Part shown: in pieces, positions 25,426 through 35,945 of the stretch
Layout: each line of letters opens with the position of its first letter
How positions within the stretch are numbered: position 1 is the stretch's first letter
Assembly: GCF_040939455.1 (NCBI RefSeq)
Contig: NC_134110.1
Location: 99,973,001 to 100,037,000, forward strand
Direction of reading: 5' to 3'
Origin: Microcebus murinus
Lineage: Eukaryota > Chordata > Mammalia > Primates > Cheirogaleidae
Length of the DNA: 64,000 bases
Program-made: the position numbers and the translations under genes
Notes under the pieces: generated by a model
Databases searched by the model: none
What the model was told of the DNA's origin: nothing
What the model saw: only the letters and a program-made list of their open reading frames with translations

Positions 25426-26069
25426 GCCTCCAAGGCCCTATGGACTCTCGGGCTCTGCCCCTAACCCACTGTAGACAACAATCCCAGATAGACTTCCACA
25501 GAAAAACAAACACCTCCGCCATCCGCCCCCCACTCCCAATTCCTATTCACACAGGCCTTTTAGTGGCCGTACTAAAATTTTGAGGAGATGGACAGGATTC
25601 ACTTCTAGAGAACCCTAGCACCTTAAAATTGAATACTGGGCATTCTTGTTTTCCTTTATTATAAAATAAATACATTGTGATGAATTCAAGCAGTACAGAG
25701 GGTCCAAAGAAAAAGCCAAAAGTTTCTCTCTCACCATTTCCATTCCCCAAAAGTAGCCAGTGATAATATTTTTCATGTATTTTTCCAGAAATGTTGCATA
25801 CCTAACAAAGAAGAAAATCTAGTATTCGATATGTCCTTAAAGAAGGCAGGGGACGCAAACATTCCGTTATTCCTGAAACATGAACTTTAGTCTGCGAGCC
25901 AAGGTTCCGATCCTGTGTTCCTCGGGGGAAAGGCACACACGCAAATAATCAGTCAACCAAGAAACGTACAATTTTCTTCCAGTCCTAGGTTGAACAATGC
26001 AGCTCTTTTTATCGCCTACTACCAAATTCAGTTTCAGTTCAGGGCTCCCTTAGCAAATCTAAGACTCCC
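25426..26069. other. no recognisable feature upstream of CpG island
   Basis: AT-rich to neutral sequence. Nothing identified. Confidence 0.45.
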
Positions 26070-26440
26070 ACTTGGCGACGGCTGCAAAGGGGGTCCCTGG
26101 ACAAACGTCTCTGCCAGAACTGCGCCCCGGCCCGGTGGCGCAGGCGGGAAGCCAGCCGGCGGCCTGCACGCGTCCGGAGCCGCAAGTGTCGTCGCGACCA
26201 GAGGCGGGCGGGAGGGCCGGAGGGGCCGGGCAGGCCCGGGGCAGCGCCCGCTGGTCCACGGGGCAAGTGGGCTTCAGGCGCCAAGCGGAGCGTTGCTGCG
26301 CCCGCCCGCGGGCGGTGGGGGACAGGACCGGGGAGAGGACGGGAGAGAGGACAGCGGCCGTCCGAGCTCCGCTGGACGCGGCTTTGCGGAGGAGCCTCCT
26401 CATTTCCTCTGGCGTGCCCCTTCCCTGCTCCGCCTCCACT
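26070..26440. promoter_or_regulatory. CpG island, not linked to a recognised gene
   Basis: Dense unmutated CpGs (for example GGCGACGG, GCCGCAAGTGTCGTCGCGACC, GGCGCCAAGCGGAGCG, GGACGCGGC) stand out in an otherwise CpG-poor neighbourhood. Open frames of 130-240 codons exist on both strands, but they reflect the lack of AT-rich stop codons and resemble no protein I know. Preserved CpGs imply an unmethylated germline state, usually a promoter. Transcript and direction are unknown. A smaller CpG cluster lies at 27170-27270. Confidence 0.6.
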
Positions 26441-26554
26441 GTGCAGACCCCGGCCTCCCACTCACGGTTCCAGAAACAAACCATGAAAGCACGGTGTTCT
26501 CGTGTGTGCAGGCAGGGACGGAGGTTGGAACATGCGAAGGCCCTGCTCAGATTC

Positions 26555-27089
26555 CAAAATTCGGGGTTTTTTTGTTTGTTTGTTTTTTATTTCGGCATAT
26601 TATGGGGGTACAGATTTTAAGGTTTCAATAAATGCCCTTTCCCCCCTCCCCCCCACAATTCTGAGTCTCCATCATGACCATCCCCCAGATGGTGCACATC
26701 TCACTCATTATGTATGTATATACCCGCCACCCGCCCCCCTCCCCCCTGCCCAATACCCTATTACTGCAGTACCTATGTGTCCACTTAGGTGCTGTTCAGT
26801 TAATACCAATTTGCTGGTGAGTATATGTGGTGCTTGTTTTTCCATTCTTGGGATACTTCACTTAGTAGTATGGGTTCCAGCTCTAACCAGGAAAATATAA
26901 GATGTGCTATGTCACCATTGTTTCTTAGAGCTGAACAGTACTCCATGGTATACATATACCACATTTTATTAATCCATTCTTGGATTGATGGGCACTTGGG
27001 CTGTAAAAGATCCAATGACACTCTACAAAAAAGACACCTGCACTCGAATGTTTATAGCAGCACAATTCAAAATTCAGGGTTTTTAATTC
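26555..27089 (-). mobile_element. LINE-1 3' end with 5' inversion (twin priming)
   Basis: 26571-27001 is L1 3'UTR and ORF2 end in reverse: the T-rich head, GGCATATTATGGGGGTACAG, TACCAATTTGCTGGTGAG, GGATTGATGGGCACTTGGG. At 27003 the orientation flips and 27003-27067 reads forward L1 (AAAGATCCAATGACACTCTAC, GAATGTTTATAGCAGCACAATTC). In the intact L1 this segment lies just upstream of the inverted part. Flanks CCAAAATTCGGGGTTTTT and TCAAAATTCAGGGTTTTT form an imperfect TSD. This is the standard outcome of twin priming. Confidence 0.87.
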
Positions 27090-27842
27090 TGCGATTTCCA
27101 TGATTTTTAAGGCTCGAGAGTGTGGCAAGTACGTTTTTGTTTGTTTTGTTTTGTTTTGAAGACTTGGCTCCCACGTGGCCTGCGGCCTGGCTCCCTGGGG
27201 CTCGGAAGGCGGCCCTCCTTCTCGGCAGCCTCCTGGGAACCGAACCTGCGACGTGACGACGTCTCCGCTCTCTGCTGTGCTCTCCCTCCTCCCATCATTC
27301 TCCTACGCGGTTGCCTTCACTTTTTATCCTCTGGCACCTTCCCATTACCAAGGTCACTTTAAGCCCTCTGAAAAAAGATTTAAAACATTGTCGGTGTGTT
27401 AAATTGAATTAAATTTGGCTTAAAGGCTTCTCTATACCACCAAACTGCACTCTAACTTAGCGAGTAAACTGCCAAGAGCCTGGCTCAGGAGCAGCCTTGG
27501 CGGCAGGGGCTGGGCTCCGGCTACCCAGCAGCTGAGTCCTGATGGCAGGAGGCAGCTATTCACACTCCGTGCAAGACCGGAGCCACGAGCAATGGGAACC
27601 GATGGAGCTGTTTCTGTGACTCACGTCATTTTCTGTATGTCACTTCCTTTTCTCCAGCTATAAATATAATCCCCACTTATGGTGGGATGGAGCTTTCTGG
27701 ACCATTTTTGGTCCAAACTTCTGCCCAATTCTGGAATTACAATTAAAGCCAATTAAGATCTGCATGGCTAGATTTATTCTAATTTTGTCTTTTAACAGTT
27801 TTTACAATCTGAAATGTCTTCTCCGGTCAAACTATGTCATAA
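27090..27842. other. unannotated segment with promoter-like motifs
   Basis: CpG-containing sequence at 27170-27270. From 27605, TGACTCACGTCATTTTC (AP-1/CRE-like) lies upstream of CTATAAATATAATCCCC (TATA-like, about 27660). The segment 27400-27790 might be an LTR, but I cannot place it. Confidence 0.35.
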
Positions 27843-28425
27843 AAGTAGAAGGGAAGGAAGAAACGATATGGAGGATCCTAAAAAAATTAAACTTAGGATT
27901 TCCATATGGTCCCGCAATGCCACTTCTGTGTATATAACCAAGAGAATTTAAAGCAGGGTAGTGAAGAAATATTTGCACATCCACGTTCTTGGCAGCATTA
28001 TTATCACTGAAAGGCAAAAACAACCTGTGTATCTATCAATAGATGAATGAATGAAGAGAATGTCCTATCTCCATACAATGGAATGATATTTAGCCTATGA
28101 AAAGAGTGAAATTCTGACACATGCTACAACATGGATGATCCCTGAGAATGTTGAGTGAAATGAGATAGGCACAAAAAGACAAATACTACGTGATTCCACT
28201 CACATGAGAAATCTAAAGAAGCTAAACTCTTAAAAGCAGAAGCAGAATCATGGCTGTTGCAGGCTGGTGGGGCCGGGAGTGGGGGCAATGGGAATAGAGT
28301 TTCAGTGGGTATAGAGCTCCAGTTCTGCAAGACAAAGAAATTCTAGAGAAGACACTACTAAACTGTAAACTTAAAAATGGTAAAGGTGGCAATATTTATT
28401 TGGACTCTACCTCCATTTTTTTAAA
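27843..28425 (+). mobile_element. old LINE-1 3' end
   Basis: CCATATGGTCCCGCAATGCC, TTTGCACATCCACGTTCTTGG, ATACAATGGAATGATATTTAGC, GTGAAATGAGATAGGCAC and ACTGTAAACTTAAAAATGG mark a diverged L1 terminus. Confidence 0.82.
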
Positions 28426-29017
28426 AAAGTAGAAGGCAGTGGAAGGCTGCCAGGAAAATGCAGTGAGCAGTAAAGGCATGTGGACTATTAAAAGGTTGCA
28501 CTTACATAGGTTTGAGCCAGAAATATCCTAGTTACTCTCCTGACTTTTTTTCCCTCTGCCATTTTCTCCTGTAGGAAGAGAGGATTGCCAAGCGCCTGAC
28601 TCATGGTGTGTGGCCACCGCCAGCTATTGGCCACACCACCCTCATGTGTTTTCTCTGCTTCTGTCTCCTTTCTGAGATCTCCTTTCTATTTTTGCCCCTC
28701 AACCACTGGCACTTGTGCTCTTCCCCTCCTACACTCTCTCCATCAGTAATCTTATGCAAACCCACAATTGTCACTACCTCATCTAAACTTGTCCCCATAT
28801 TCAAGTCTCCAGAGTAAACCTCTCTGCTAAGCTGATACTATAGACATCTCATTTTGGAGGCTCACAGACACTGGAACTCTGCACATGTATGTGGGCTCAT
28901 ATCTTCCCCTCTGTATTAATCATGTCTTTTTATTTTCTGTATTTTCATGCTTAGACATCTAGGGGTCTTGCTAACCCTGGAGGCACTGCCTCTCCCAGGG
29001 TCAGCTAAATCCTAGAA
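28426..29017. other. no recognisable feature
   Basis: Intergenic. Short frames on both strands near 28.6-28.8 kb are not convincing. Confidence 0.5.
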
Positions 29018-29305
29018 TTAACACATTGACTGCCACAGTAGAAAAAAAAATTTTTTCCCTGGGCTCACAGTGTTTTATTAAAACAAAACTGCCCTTTCTA
29101 ATTTGTTGTTTTTTATAGTTTTCTATGCATGAGTTATATGCAACACAATCCACATTTTTAGAATTAAATTGTCAATATTAATTGTAGCAGTAAGAATATC
29201 AACGAGTAAGATTTTCGGAACCAACTGCAGGGTTTTGCTTCTTGAGGTCGAGGGCTCAAAACTAGTCCGAGTTAAATACAACTCACATGGCAGTCAACCA
29301 ACAAC
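29018..29305. mobile_element. candidate TTAA-type MITE with short inverted repeats
   Basis: The left end TTAACACATTGACTGCCACAG is mirrored by CACATGGCAGTCAACC at 29284-29299. TTGACTGCCA is the inverted core, with a few further matches inside. A TTAA sits at the left; the right one is not visible. The interior has no frame. A piggyBac-like origin is plausible but not secure. Confidence 0.4.
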
Positions 29306-29537
29306 TCACTCTGGAGCACACCTTCCAAATACAAACCAATCCATCCACACTCCCCACCTCCTCTCTCAGGCTCTTACTCAGGGTCACTATCCCCCAGCCC
29401 CAATCACCCTAGGGCCAGCCACCAGGCAACTAGAGACAGCCCTATGCCCCAGAGCCCACTGAAATGATTCAAATCAACCAATCCTAAACGTACTTACCCT
29501 GCCATACCTGTTCCTTCCCTTGAAAACCACAATAAAT

Positions 29538-29838
29538 GGCCAGGTGCAGTGGCTCACGCCTGTAATCCTAGCACTCTGGGAGGCCAAGGCAGGAGGATTT
29601 CTTGAGCCCAGAAGTTCAAGACCAATCTGGCCAATAGCAACATCTCCATCTCTACAAAAATTGAAAAAAAAAAAAAAAATTACCAGGGAGTGGTGGTGCA
29701 TGCATGTAATCCCAGCTACTTGGGAAATTGAGGCAGGAGGATTGCTTGAACCCAGCAGTTTGAGATTGCTGTGAGATATGATGACACCACTACACTCTAG
29801 CCTGGGCAACAGAGAGAGACCCTGCCTAGAAAAATAAG
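29538..29838 (+). mobile_element. Alu, older dimer
   Basis: GGCCAGGTGCAGTGGCTCAC, an internal A-run at about 29655, and CCAGCTACTTGGGAAATTGAGG. Approximate flanking repeats are GAAAACCACAATAAA and GGGAACCACAATTAA. Confidence 0.92.
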
Positions 29839-30829
29839 AAAAGGGGAACCACAATTAAGACTATCATTTACAGTTCCTCACTCCATCCTCCTTCAGCTTC
29901 CTGGCCAACCTGGTCCTTCTCCAGGTAGCCTCCCCGGTGTGGCATCCTCCCACCTCTTGGGATCCAGGAGTAGAAAACTCTCTTCTTGAACTGTTGACCT
30001 AATCACTCTTATCAATTTCTCCTCCTCTGATGTCTTTTTCTACAAATGGGAGGTATGAGAACTGCTTAGAGTCATCCTCTGCCACTCATTCTGTGATTTC
30101 CACCTGCTCAGTCCCTCTTGTGCCCTCTCTCCATTCTACACTCACCACAGTCTACATCCAGGTTCTCAGCGTCTCTCACCTGCTTTGTCAAAACTCAAAA
30201 AATTAAAGAGAAATTAAGCTACAGTTCCCCACACATGACTTGATATTACTATGCTCTTAGTTAAGATTTCATAATTTAACATTGGAAAGTTAGAGAGCAC
30301 TTTTGGGAATCCTGCATGCCCTGAAACCCAGCAGATTAATTTATAATCTGTACTCTCTCCTAAAACTCCAGGAAAATGGCAGGAACAAAATGTTTTTTAA
30401 GTATGGAAAGGAAGTCAAAGAGAATGGAAGATGTCAGTGGACGTGCTATGCCACAAGTTTGGCAGAAGGAGGATGACCAAGCAGCAGGGAAAACTGAGCC
30501 TTAATGCCCAGAGAATGATGCCATCAAACAGCAAGCTGAGTCCCATGTCAGAAATCTGAAAGGTCAGGATGGGGACTCCAAGTGCCTTAGAAAGTAGGGT
30601 TGAGGAATGTGGCCAGAGAGCGAGATTCATCAAAGTCCTGGGAAGCAAAAACAAGACTCACGGCCTAGGGAAAGTGAATCAGGGAGGCTGTCATTTGGGC
30701 ACTTAACACAGCAGAAGGGGAAGGAGAGACATGTTCTGAAAATTGGGGGTTAATTAAAAATTTACATTGCAGGTGGTGAGACTACTCCCCAATCCCCAGC
30801 CCTCACTTGGCATAAATGACGAACCATTC
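29839..30829. other. no recognisable feature
   Basis: Intergenic sequence with no repeat I can name and no credible coding frame. Confidence 0.5.
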
Positions 30830-32255
30830 TAGTGTGTTCAATGTGTATCCTTTTATTTTGATGTTTTCACAAAATACATACTATTTTGGAATGCATACAT
30901 TGTGGGGCGCGGTGGCAACGCCATTCCAAGATGGCGCCCGCTTCCTGGTCAAACCCTGCTGTTAGTCTGACAAACAAGTGCTCAGCGCATGTGCAGAGTT
31001 TGTCTCCTCCCTTCCAAGTGCCTTATCCAATCAGACAATGCCCAGTGTACTTACTGCCTTTATAAGCAGCCGCCGAGAACGCCTTGGCGTCTTCCGCATG
31101 TAACCAGTTAAGCAATCCCCATTAAAGCGCTGTCAGAAGAATTCCAGTTGCCGCGTCTTCCTTGCTGGCGAGGCGGGCGCAACAATACATGGCATAACTC
31201 GTTGTGTTAACTTACTTAATTTTTTGCTCAGCACAATGGTTTTAAGGTCTATTCATATTGCTTTGTTTACATTTAGTTTCTTCCAACTGTTTTTGCCATA
31301 CTCCATGCAGGCGTCCGTGTTTTTAGACCCTGAACACTCAGGTTAGCATCCACTCTGCTCTAGCGCAAACAATGCTGTGATGAACCGCGTCCCCTTGCAG
31401 ACTGTGTGGGAAGTTTGGGGAGTGTATGTCCAGGAGTGGAGCTACTGGACCACTGGGTGTGCATATAACTTAATACAGCTAGGTACTGACTAGTCGCTCT
31501 GCAGAACTGCTAAATCATTCCTTGAGCCCAACAAGAGTACCTGAGGGTATTCCACACCACTACAATCCCTCACATTCTCCACTTTTCTATTTTTGCCAGC
31601 CAAAATAATGTATCATTATTGTTTTAATTTGCATCTTTTGGGTTAACTAAAGGATTTGAGCATCTCTTCATAGGTTTTTGGCCTTTTGAGTTTCCTCTTC
31701 TATAAATTGCCTTTTCTTATGTTTTTCTACTGTTCCTGTATTTTTCTTCCTTGTCAATTTATAGACATTCCTCATATGTATTGATATTGGTCTTTTGACA
31801 ATTTCAGATATTGTAAATAACTTCCTCCAAGCTGTTAACTTTATCCTTAATTTTAATGTGAGCAAATCCATCCTTTTTTATTGTCCTGTGATTATACTTT
31901 TGAGGTTTTGTTTAAGAAATCTCTTCTCATCTCTAGGTCACGAAATGCTATTAATGTTTTCTTTTATTAACTATTTACACTTTCACCATTCACAGTTAGC
32001 TCCATAATCTATATTGAGTTCATCTTTGTAAGTGATGTGAGGTAGGGATCAGTTTTTGCTTTCTTCATATTTCTGCCAGTTTCCTCAACACATTTACCAA
32101 ATAATTTTCCCCCATTGATTTATGGTATTTTTATTTTACTTTGAGTTCCCACATATCCATACCTCTTTCTCTGATCTTCCTATTCTTTCTCATAGCTTTG
32201 TTTGACTGTTATTATGCTAACATCTTAGCATTTGGCCAAAATCCAACGTTTAATT
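30830..32255 (-). mobile_element. old LINE-1 ORF2 fragment, inverted, split by a solo LTR
   Basis: Reverse-strand L1 in order: TGTCCAGGAGTGGAGCTACTGG, ATCCCTCACATTCTCCAC, TTTAATTTGCATCTTTTGGG, GAGCATCTCTTCATAGG, ATTGAGTTCATCTTTGTAAG, TGATGTGAGGTAGGGATC. Highly diverged. The solo LTR at 30901-31184 interrupts it near its left end. Confidence 0.75.
30895..31190 (+). mobile_element. solo LTR, betaretrovirus/IAP-like, 284 bp with 6-bp TSD
   Basis: The LTR at 30901-31184 begins TGTGGGGCGCGG and ends GGGCGCAACA (TG...CA). It is flanked by ATACAT on both sides (30895-30900, 31185-31190); 6-bp duplications are typical of class II ERVs. Inside are CCAAGATGGCGCCCGC (YY1-type site), CTCAGCGCATGTGCAGAG, a CCAAT-type box, TTTATAAGCAGCC near 31060 (TATA) and ATTAAA near 31122. 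The order resembles rodent IAP LTRs. No retroviral genes remain, consistent with LTR-LTR recombination. Confidence 0.85.
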
Positions 32256-32389
32256 TTATCAGGAACCTTTAGAAGAATAAATAGCTGAACACCTATCTGT
32301 CATCTCTTGAATTCATGTGTGATCAATAAAATGTGATATTTCAGATTAAAACCTAATGTACATAATAGCATTAGTAATAAAAAAAATTC

Positions 32390-32800
32390 AGATTTTTAAA
32401 AACTTTTTAATTGAGGTATGGTATAGTTTACATACAATAAAATACATAGATCTTAATTACACAGCTTAATAATTTTTAAGATATGTATAGATCTTTTTTT
32501 GCCCATACCCAAATCAATGTAGGGAATATTTTCAACATCCCAGAAGGATATAATCCATCTTCTTTCACATAATAAACCCCAAAGGTAAGCATTATTCTGA
32601 CATCTGTCACTATAGGTTGGTTTTTTTTACTCTCGACTTTCACACAAATGGCTCATACAATTTTTAGTCTCATGTCTGACTTCTTTCCCTTACCAATAAG
32701 TCTGTATTGGTGCATATAACAATAGCTTATTTTTTTTCTGTGCTTAGTTTTGTAAGTATATTATAATTTATCTATCCATTCTACTATTGATACTCACTAC
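32390..32800 (-). mobile_element. old LINE-1 3' region, inverted
   Basis: TTTTTAATTGAGGTATGGTATAG, CATACAATAAAATACATAG, GACATCTGTCACTATAGG and TTTATCTATCCATTCTACTATTG follow the reverse order of old L1 3'UTRs. Confidence 0.65.
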
Positions 32801-32814
32801 TATTGGTAGACAGT

Positions 32815-32946
32815 AGCTGGAGTCCCAGCTACTCAGGACGCTGAGGCAGAGAGATTCCGTGAGCCCAGGAGTCTGAGGTTGCTGTGAGCTAGGCTGACGG
32901 AATGACACTCTAGCCTGGGCAAAAGAGTGAGACTCTGTCTCAAAAA
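32815..32946 (+). mobile_element. Alu right arm, 5'-truncated
   Basis: Starts within the right arm (AGCTGGAGTCCCAGCTACTC). It shares the private variants GACGCTGAGGCAGAGAGATT, AGGAGTCTGAGG and GGGCAAAAGAGTGAG with the Alu at 35243. Confidence 0.9.
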
Positions 32947-33324
32947 AGGATCAATTAATCAGGAAGCTATACACATCCTCAATGTGTATGCACTTAAAAA
33001 CATAGCTTCCAAATATATAAAGCAAAAATGGAGCTAAAATGAGAATTAAGTAAACCCACTAACAGATACAGGAGATTTAAACAGCACAATGAACAAAGTT
33101 ATAATGACATATATAAAACCAAATGACATATGTAGAATACTTCATTCAAGATAGAAAGACTTAAAATTATGTCTAAGTGCCCGTGGAACATTTGCCAAAT
33201 ATTGGCCATATGCTGAACCATAAAGCACATATCAAATTATTGAAACTATTCAAGTATGTTCACTGATCACAGTGGAATTAAGGTAGAAATCAACTAAAAA
33301 CAAACACACACATAAAAACAAACA

Positions 33325-33446
33325 AATTAGCCAGGCAGTGGTATGTCCCAACTACTCAGGAGGCTGAGGTGGGAGGATCACTTGAGCCCAGAAGTTCAAA
33401 TCCAGCCTGGGCACCATAGTAAGACCTCACCTTTTAAAAAAAAAAC
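33325..33446 (+). mobile_element. fossil Alu monomer fragment
   Basis: AAATTAGCCAGGCAGTGG, ACTACTCAGGAGGCTGAGG and CAGCCTGGGCACCATAG, then an A-run. Inserted in the L1. Confidence 0.8.
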
Positions 33447-33700
33447 TCAGAAAATTCTTAAATGTCTAGAAATTAAGCAACACACTTCTGAGTTACTCCA
33501 GGAAATAAAGCAGAGAACATAATAAAACTTAGATTTTTTAATTGAATGATTTTTAAAATGACATAAAATTTGTGAGATACATTTAAAGCAGTGCTTAGAA
33601 AGAAATGTATTACTTTAAGTGTATGTATTAGAAAAGAAGAAAGACTGAAATATCAACAGTCTAAATGTCCACCTCAAGAAGTTATAAAAACAACAAATTA

Positions 33701-33991
<291 letters not shown>

Positions 33992-34129
33992 AAAAAATAA
34001 GGAAAGAAAGTAGAAAAAGGGAAATAATAGATAAGAGCAGAAACTACTGAAGAAAAAAAATAAACATAAATAGGAAGAAAAACAACAACAGAAAAAGAAG
34101 ACTGAAAAGAACAATGAAACTGAATTCTC

Positions 34130-34445
34130 AATGGCAAGGCTTGGCAAACCAATCAAATCCAGACCAACACCTCTTTTGAACACCTGTTTTTGTATGGTCC
34201 ACAAAGTAAGAATTGTTTTTACATTTTTAAATTTTTCGGGGGAGAAAATCATAAGAAGAAGAAGATTTTGTGGCACACAAAATCCAAATTTCAGTGTCTA
34301 TAAATAGAGTTTTATTGGGACGTAGTCACACTTATTTGCCTACAAATTATCTATGACTATTTTCACAATATAATGGCAGAGACTGTATGGCTTGCAAAGT
34401 CTAAAATATTTTCTTTCTGTCCCCTTATAGTTTTTTGACCCTTGA
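34130..34445. mobile_element. DNA-transposon relic, probably hAT-type
   Basis: GGCTTGGCAAACCAATCAAATCC at the left, then AGAGTTTTATTGGGACGTAGTC, TGGCAGAGACTGTATGGC and TTGCAAAGTCTAAAATATTTTC. This matches my memory of a common hAT-like mammalian MITE with GGTCGGCAAACT-type ends. The family name is uncertain. Confidence 0.5.
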
Positions 34446-34639
34446 CAAATAGTAATGTTTGAGTATATACACTTAAAAATAATCTATTGATTGAAAACTT
34501 GAAAAACTAATAAACAAGCAATCAATTTACATATTTTGAACTTCACTATATCAGTTAGTATTAGTTTGGAGTCCATAACAACTAATATATTAACTGTAAA
34601 AAGCCACATTTACAGAAAAAACTTGACAATCCCTGTTCT

Positions 34640-35095
34640 ATGGTATGAAGGCAGAGAGAGAGAGGAAGAGACATTGAAAAAGAATGAGAAGACACAAATT
34701 ACTAATACTGGAATGAAAGGAAGGAATGTCACTACAAATTCTACAAGATATTATGAACAATTTCATGACAATTTTAAGGAAATTGACAAATTTATAGATG
34801 AATATCCTACCAAAGCTTACCAAGAAGTACTAGAAAACCATACCAAGAAGAAAACCCACATCTACAGAAAACCCACATTACAGAAAGTAAACTTATAAGT
34901 AAAAACCTTCCACAAAGAAAACTCCAAGACCAGATGGCCTCATTGGAAAATTCTTCCATTTGTTATGGAAGAAACAAATACTGCAGAAATTCTTCCAGAG
35001 TATAGAGAAGCTCATTTTTATGAGTTTTACCCAAAATAATCTTGATACTAAAACCTGACAAAAACATTAAAAGAAATAAAAATTACAGCCATATG
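34640..35095 (+). mobile_element. old LINE-1 ORF2 internal fragment
   Basis: GAAAGGAAGGAATGTCACTAC, TATTATGAACAATTTCATGAC, CTCCAAGACCAGATGGCC and CTTCCAGAGTATAGAG align in order with L1 ORF2 upstream of the RT core. It is probably the same old L1 as 32947-34110. Confidence 0.75.
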
Positions 35096-35242
35096 TACAT
35101 ATCTATTAGAGTCACTTTGGGATAAATTATATTTTCACAATTTAAACATTTAAAGACTAAAAACAAAACAGAAAGAAAAATCACTTAGAAATAAAATACA
35201 TAAATGTCCAGGTTAAAAGAATCCACCAAATATGCATTTCAT

Positions 35243-35576
35243 GGCCAGGCATGGCTCATGCCTGTAATCCTAGCATTCTGGGAGGCCAAAGAGGAAGGAT
35301 CCTTTGAGCTCAGGAGTTTGAGACCAGCCTGAGCAAGAGTGAGACCTCATTCATCTCTACTAAAAATAGAAAGAAATTAGGTGAACAACTAAAAATATGT
35401 AGAAAAAATTTAGCTGGGCATGGTGGTGCATGCCTGGAGTCCCAGCTACTCGGGACGCTGAGGCAGAGAGATTGCGTGAGCCCAGGAGTCTGAGGTTGCT
35501 GTGAGCTAGGCTGATGGAATGACACTCTAGCCTGGGCAAAAGAGTGAGACTCTGTCTCAAAAAAAAAAAAAAAAAA
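35243..35576 (+). mobile_element. Alu, strepsirrhine-type
   Basis: GGCCAGGCATGGCTCATGCC, ending GACTCTGTCTC plus an A-run. It carries unusual right-arm variants shared with 32815-32946. Confidence 0.93.
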
Positions 35577-35769
35577 TCCATCTCAGAGAAGATGTAATAG
35601 TAGGATAAGCAAATAGCTGTTAGAGAAAATTAAATGAGATGATCAGGAAGAAAAACTGTTTCACAGATACTGAATGGAAATCTAAAATAATATGATACAG
35701 CCGCACAGAATGCCAAAATTACCTGACTAAAACAACCAGCTGATTTGTAGAAGTCAATATGTACAATAT

Positions 35770-35945
35770 GGAAGAGATTTATAGGTTCACATCTATTCTT
35801 TCAGTTACATTCATGCAGATAGGCATCATCTTTGAATATGAAAAAATAATCATATGAAACCAAGGATGTATGCCTTAACCACATCTATTCAACATGGCTC
35901 CAGAAGCTCTAACCAGTGCTATTAGGCAAAAAAAAAAAAAAAGAA
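35770..35945 (+). mobile_element. old LINE-1 ORF2 remnant
   Basis: AACCAAGGATGTATGCCTTAACC, ATTCAACATGGCTCCAGAAGC and AACCAGTGCTATTAGGC match the L1 RT region, then an A-run. Confidence 0.7.

Noticed and set aside
25915..26631. 238-codon plus-strand frame and 140-codon minus-strand frames in the CpG island
   Set aside because: Stop-poor because of GC content, no recognisable domain, and the plus frame runs into L1 3'UTR.
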